DNA of 6,789 bases, from contig JAGXHD010000136.1 of the NCBI GenBank assembly GCA_024636395.1, positions 1 through 6,789 on the forward strand, read 5' to 3'. Below the pieces are notes generated by a model, which was not told the DNA's origin, did no database searches, and worked only from the letters and a program-made list of their open reading frames with translations. Source of the DNA: Sulfitobacter sp. GTDB lineage: Bacteria; Pseudomonadota; Alphaproteobacteria; Rhodobacterales; Rhodobacteraceae. Of this stretch, positions 5,845 to 6,789 are shown piece by piece. How positions within the stretch are numbered: the first letter of the stretch is position 1; each line of letters starts with the position of its first letter. A program made the translations under genes and the position numbers.

Positions 5845-6765
5845 TCAGATGATCTCGTCTTCGTCGAACAGCGGGGCCTCTTCGAGTTGTGTCGTCAGAT
5901 CGTCCATCGCGGCTTCGGCCATGCCGGAGGATTTGACGGCGGCGACATGAAAGAGCGCGTCACCCTCGTGCACGATCGGCATAACGGCGCGGCCGACGAT
6001 GATCCCGCCGTAGCGTGTTTTGACCTCTATTTCGCCGTCGCCGAAGGGATCGGCGATCGCTGCGACCACGTCACCTTCCTCGACCACATCCCCTTCTGCC
6101 TTGAACATCCGCAGCAGCCCACCCACCGGAGCGCGCAGCCAGTGGCTGTCCGAACAGATGATCGACTTGGCCTTGGGCGCCCCAATGCCTGCTGTCGGCA
6201 GCATCCCGATCTCCTTGAGCACGCGCAAAATTCCCGCAAGGCCCGCGCGCACCGACATTTCGTCAAATCGCATGCCCTCGCCGGCCTCATAGAGCAGAAC
6301 ATCGACGCCGATCCGCTTGGCTTCCTGCCGCAGGCTGCCGTCGCGCAATGCGCTGGTGAGGATTACTGGCGCGCCAAAGACATTGGCCAGCTTCAGCGTA
6401 TTGCGGTTGTTGGCCGAGACGCGCACTTGCGGCAGGTTCATCCGGTGGATCGCGGCGGAGTGCAGATCGATCCCGAGCGCGCACCGGGCCACGATTTCAT
6501 TCAGGAAGATATGCGCCAGCCGAGAGCCGAGCGAGCCGTTTGGCGAGCCGGGAAAACAGCGGTTGAGATCGCGGCGATCCGGCAGATAGCGTGAATGGTT
6601 GAGGAAACCGAAGGTGTTGACGATCGGCACGACGATCAGCGTGCCGCGCAATGACTTGAGGTTTTTGGTGCGCAGCAGGCGGCGAACGATCTCAACACCG
6701 ATCACCTCGTCACCGTGGATGCCCGCGCTCACGAAGGTGGTTGGGCCGTCCTTGCGTCCGTGAAT
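5845..6765 (-). CDS. Succinylglutamate desuccinylase/aspartoacylase-family hydrolase, 5'-truncated
   Basis: 306 codons of a zinc-dependent deacylase remain, cut at the right edge by adapter sequence, so the true start is missing. Judged against the family, perhaps 25-40 N-terminal residues are lost. Zinc ligands appear in SAGIHGDE (HGDE at 6717-6706) and GIDLHSAA (His codon 6462-6460). The substrate-binding DLNRCFPGSPNGS begins at 6570, and a probable catalytic glutamate lies in LYEAGEG (6291-6274). The C-terminal part, from LRAPVGGLLRMF onward, is a lipoyl-like beta domain with the GDVVEEGDVVAAI pattern, ending in an acidic tail (LFDEDEII). It is same-strand and upstream of gcvT, 360 bases away. 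It resembles DoeB in fold but differs in every motif context, so it is a distant relative, not a recent duplicate. Substrate unknown. Homologues are often annotated generically, and some lie beside rimK-like ligase genes, which cannot be checked here. No symbol assigned. Confidence 0.85.
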   Translation of the reverse strand: MHGRKDGPTTFVSAGIHGDEVIGVEIVRRLLRTKNLKSLRGTLIVVPIVNTFGFLNHSRYLPDRRDLNRCFPGSPNGSLGSRLAHIFLNEIVARCALGIDLHSAAIHRMNLPQVRVSANNRNTLKLANVFGAPVILTSALRDGSLRQEAKRIGVDVLLYEAGEGMRFDEMSVRAGLAGILRVLKEIGMLPTAGIGAPKAKSIICSDSHWLRAPVGGLLRMFKAEGDVVEEGDVVAAIADPFGDGEIEVKTRYGGIIVGRAVMPIVHEGDALFHVAAVKSSGMAEAAMDDLTTQLEEAPLFDEDEII

Positions 6766-6789
6766 CTGTCTCTTATACACATCTCCGAG
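6766..6789. other. Sequencing adapter (Tn5/Nextera mosaic end), not genomic
   Basis: Bases 6766-6784 read CTGTCTCTTATACACATCT, exactly the 19-base Tn5 mosaic end used in Nextera libraries, and 6785-6789 (CCGAG) match the first bases of the adapter that follows it. Genomic coding sequence stops at 6765. Translated on the minus strand, the adapter gives the residues YKRQ, and a GTG inside it mimics a start codon. Any protein predicted from this contig end with an N-terminal MYKRQ is artefactual in those residues. Confidence 0.97.

Noticed and set aside
5881..6160. Lipoyl attachment site in the hydrolase C-terminal domain
   Set aside because: The fold pattern resembles a lipoyl/biotinyl domain, but there is no lysine in the ESVKA-type hairpin position. 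Such domains are normal and unmodified in this family.
5815..6594. 259-codon plus-strand frame opposite the truncated hydrolase
   Set aside because: Shadow frame; the minus-strand frame carries all the zinc hydrolase motifs.
6766..6784. A genuine Tn5/IS50 transposon end
   Set aside because: The 19 bases are the engineered mosaic end, and they are followed by library adapter bases at the very end of the contig, so library carry-over explains them better.

Overview
The window looks like chromosomal DNA from a marine-type alphaproteobacterium, most likely Rhodobacteraceae (Roseobacter group). The evidence is the high GC content, the gcvT-gcvH-gcvP order behind a tandem glycine riboswitch, and the tail of an ectoine-degradation operon in the doeA-doeB (eutD-eutE) order known from roseobacters. 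The taxonomic call is inference from protein style and gene order, not from a marker gene.

Layout, left to right. (1) Bases 2-109, + strand: the last 35 codons of an M24-fold ectoine hydrolase (DoeA/EutD type). They overlap by ATGA with a complete doeB/eutE-like deacetylase gene (106-1089). (2) A perfect 11-bp GC-rich hairpin (1093-1119) lies between the convergent doeB and gcvP ends. (3) Bases 1124-5484, - strand: a compact glycine cleavage operon transcribed gcvT, gcvH, gcvP, with 17-18 bp gaps and GGAG-type ribosome binding sites. (4) Bases 5485-5844: the gcvT leader, holding a two-aptamer glycine riboswitch (5574-5726), a structured expression platform and a small inverted repeat over the gcvT ribosome binding site. 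(5) Bases 5845-6765, - strand: a 5'-truncated gene for a second, divergent succinylglutamate desuccinylase/aspartoacylase-family hydrolase. (6) Bases 6766-6789: not biological. They match the Tn5/Nextera mosaic end plus the first adapter bases.

How the genes work together. DoeA and DoeB open ectoine to N-acetyl-diaminobutyrate and deacetylate it to 2,4-diaminobutyrate, so the osmolyte can serve as a carbon and nitrogen source. GcvT, GcvH and GcvP, with the L-protein encoded elsewhere, oxidise glycine to CO2, NH3 and methylene-tetrahydrofolate, and glycine itself should switch on the operon through the riboswitch. The two modules converge and are probably neighbours rather than one pathway. 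The last gene resembles DoeB in fold only; its substrate is not recognisable.

I see no previously undescribed system. The most useful observations are the adapter contamination, which creates a false N-terminus for the last gene, and the architecture of the riboswitch expression platform.
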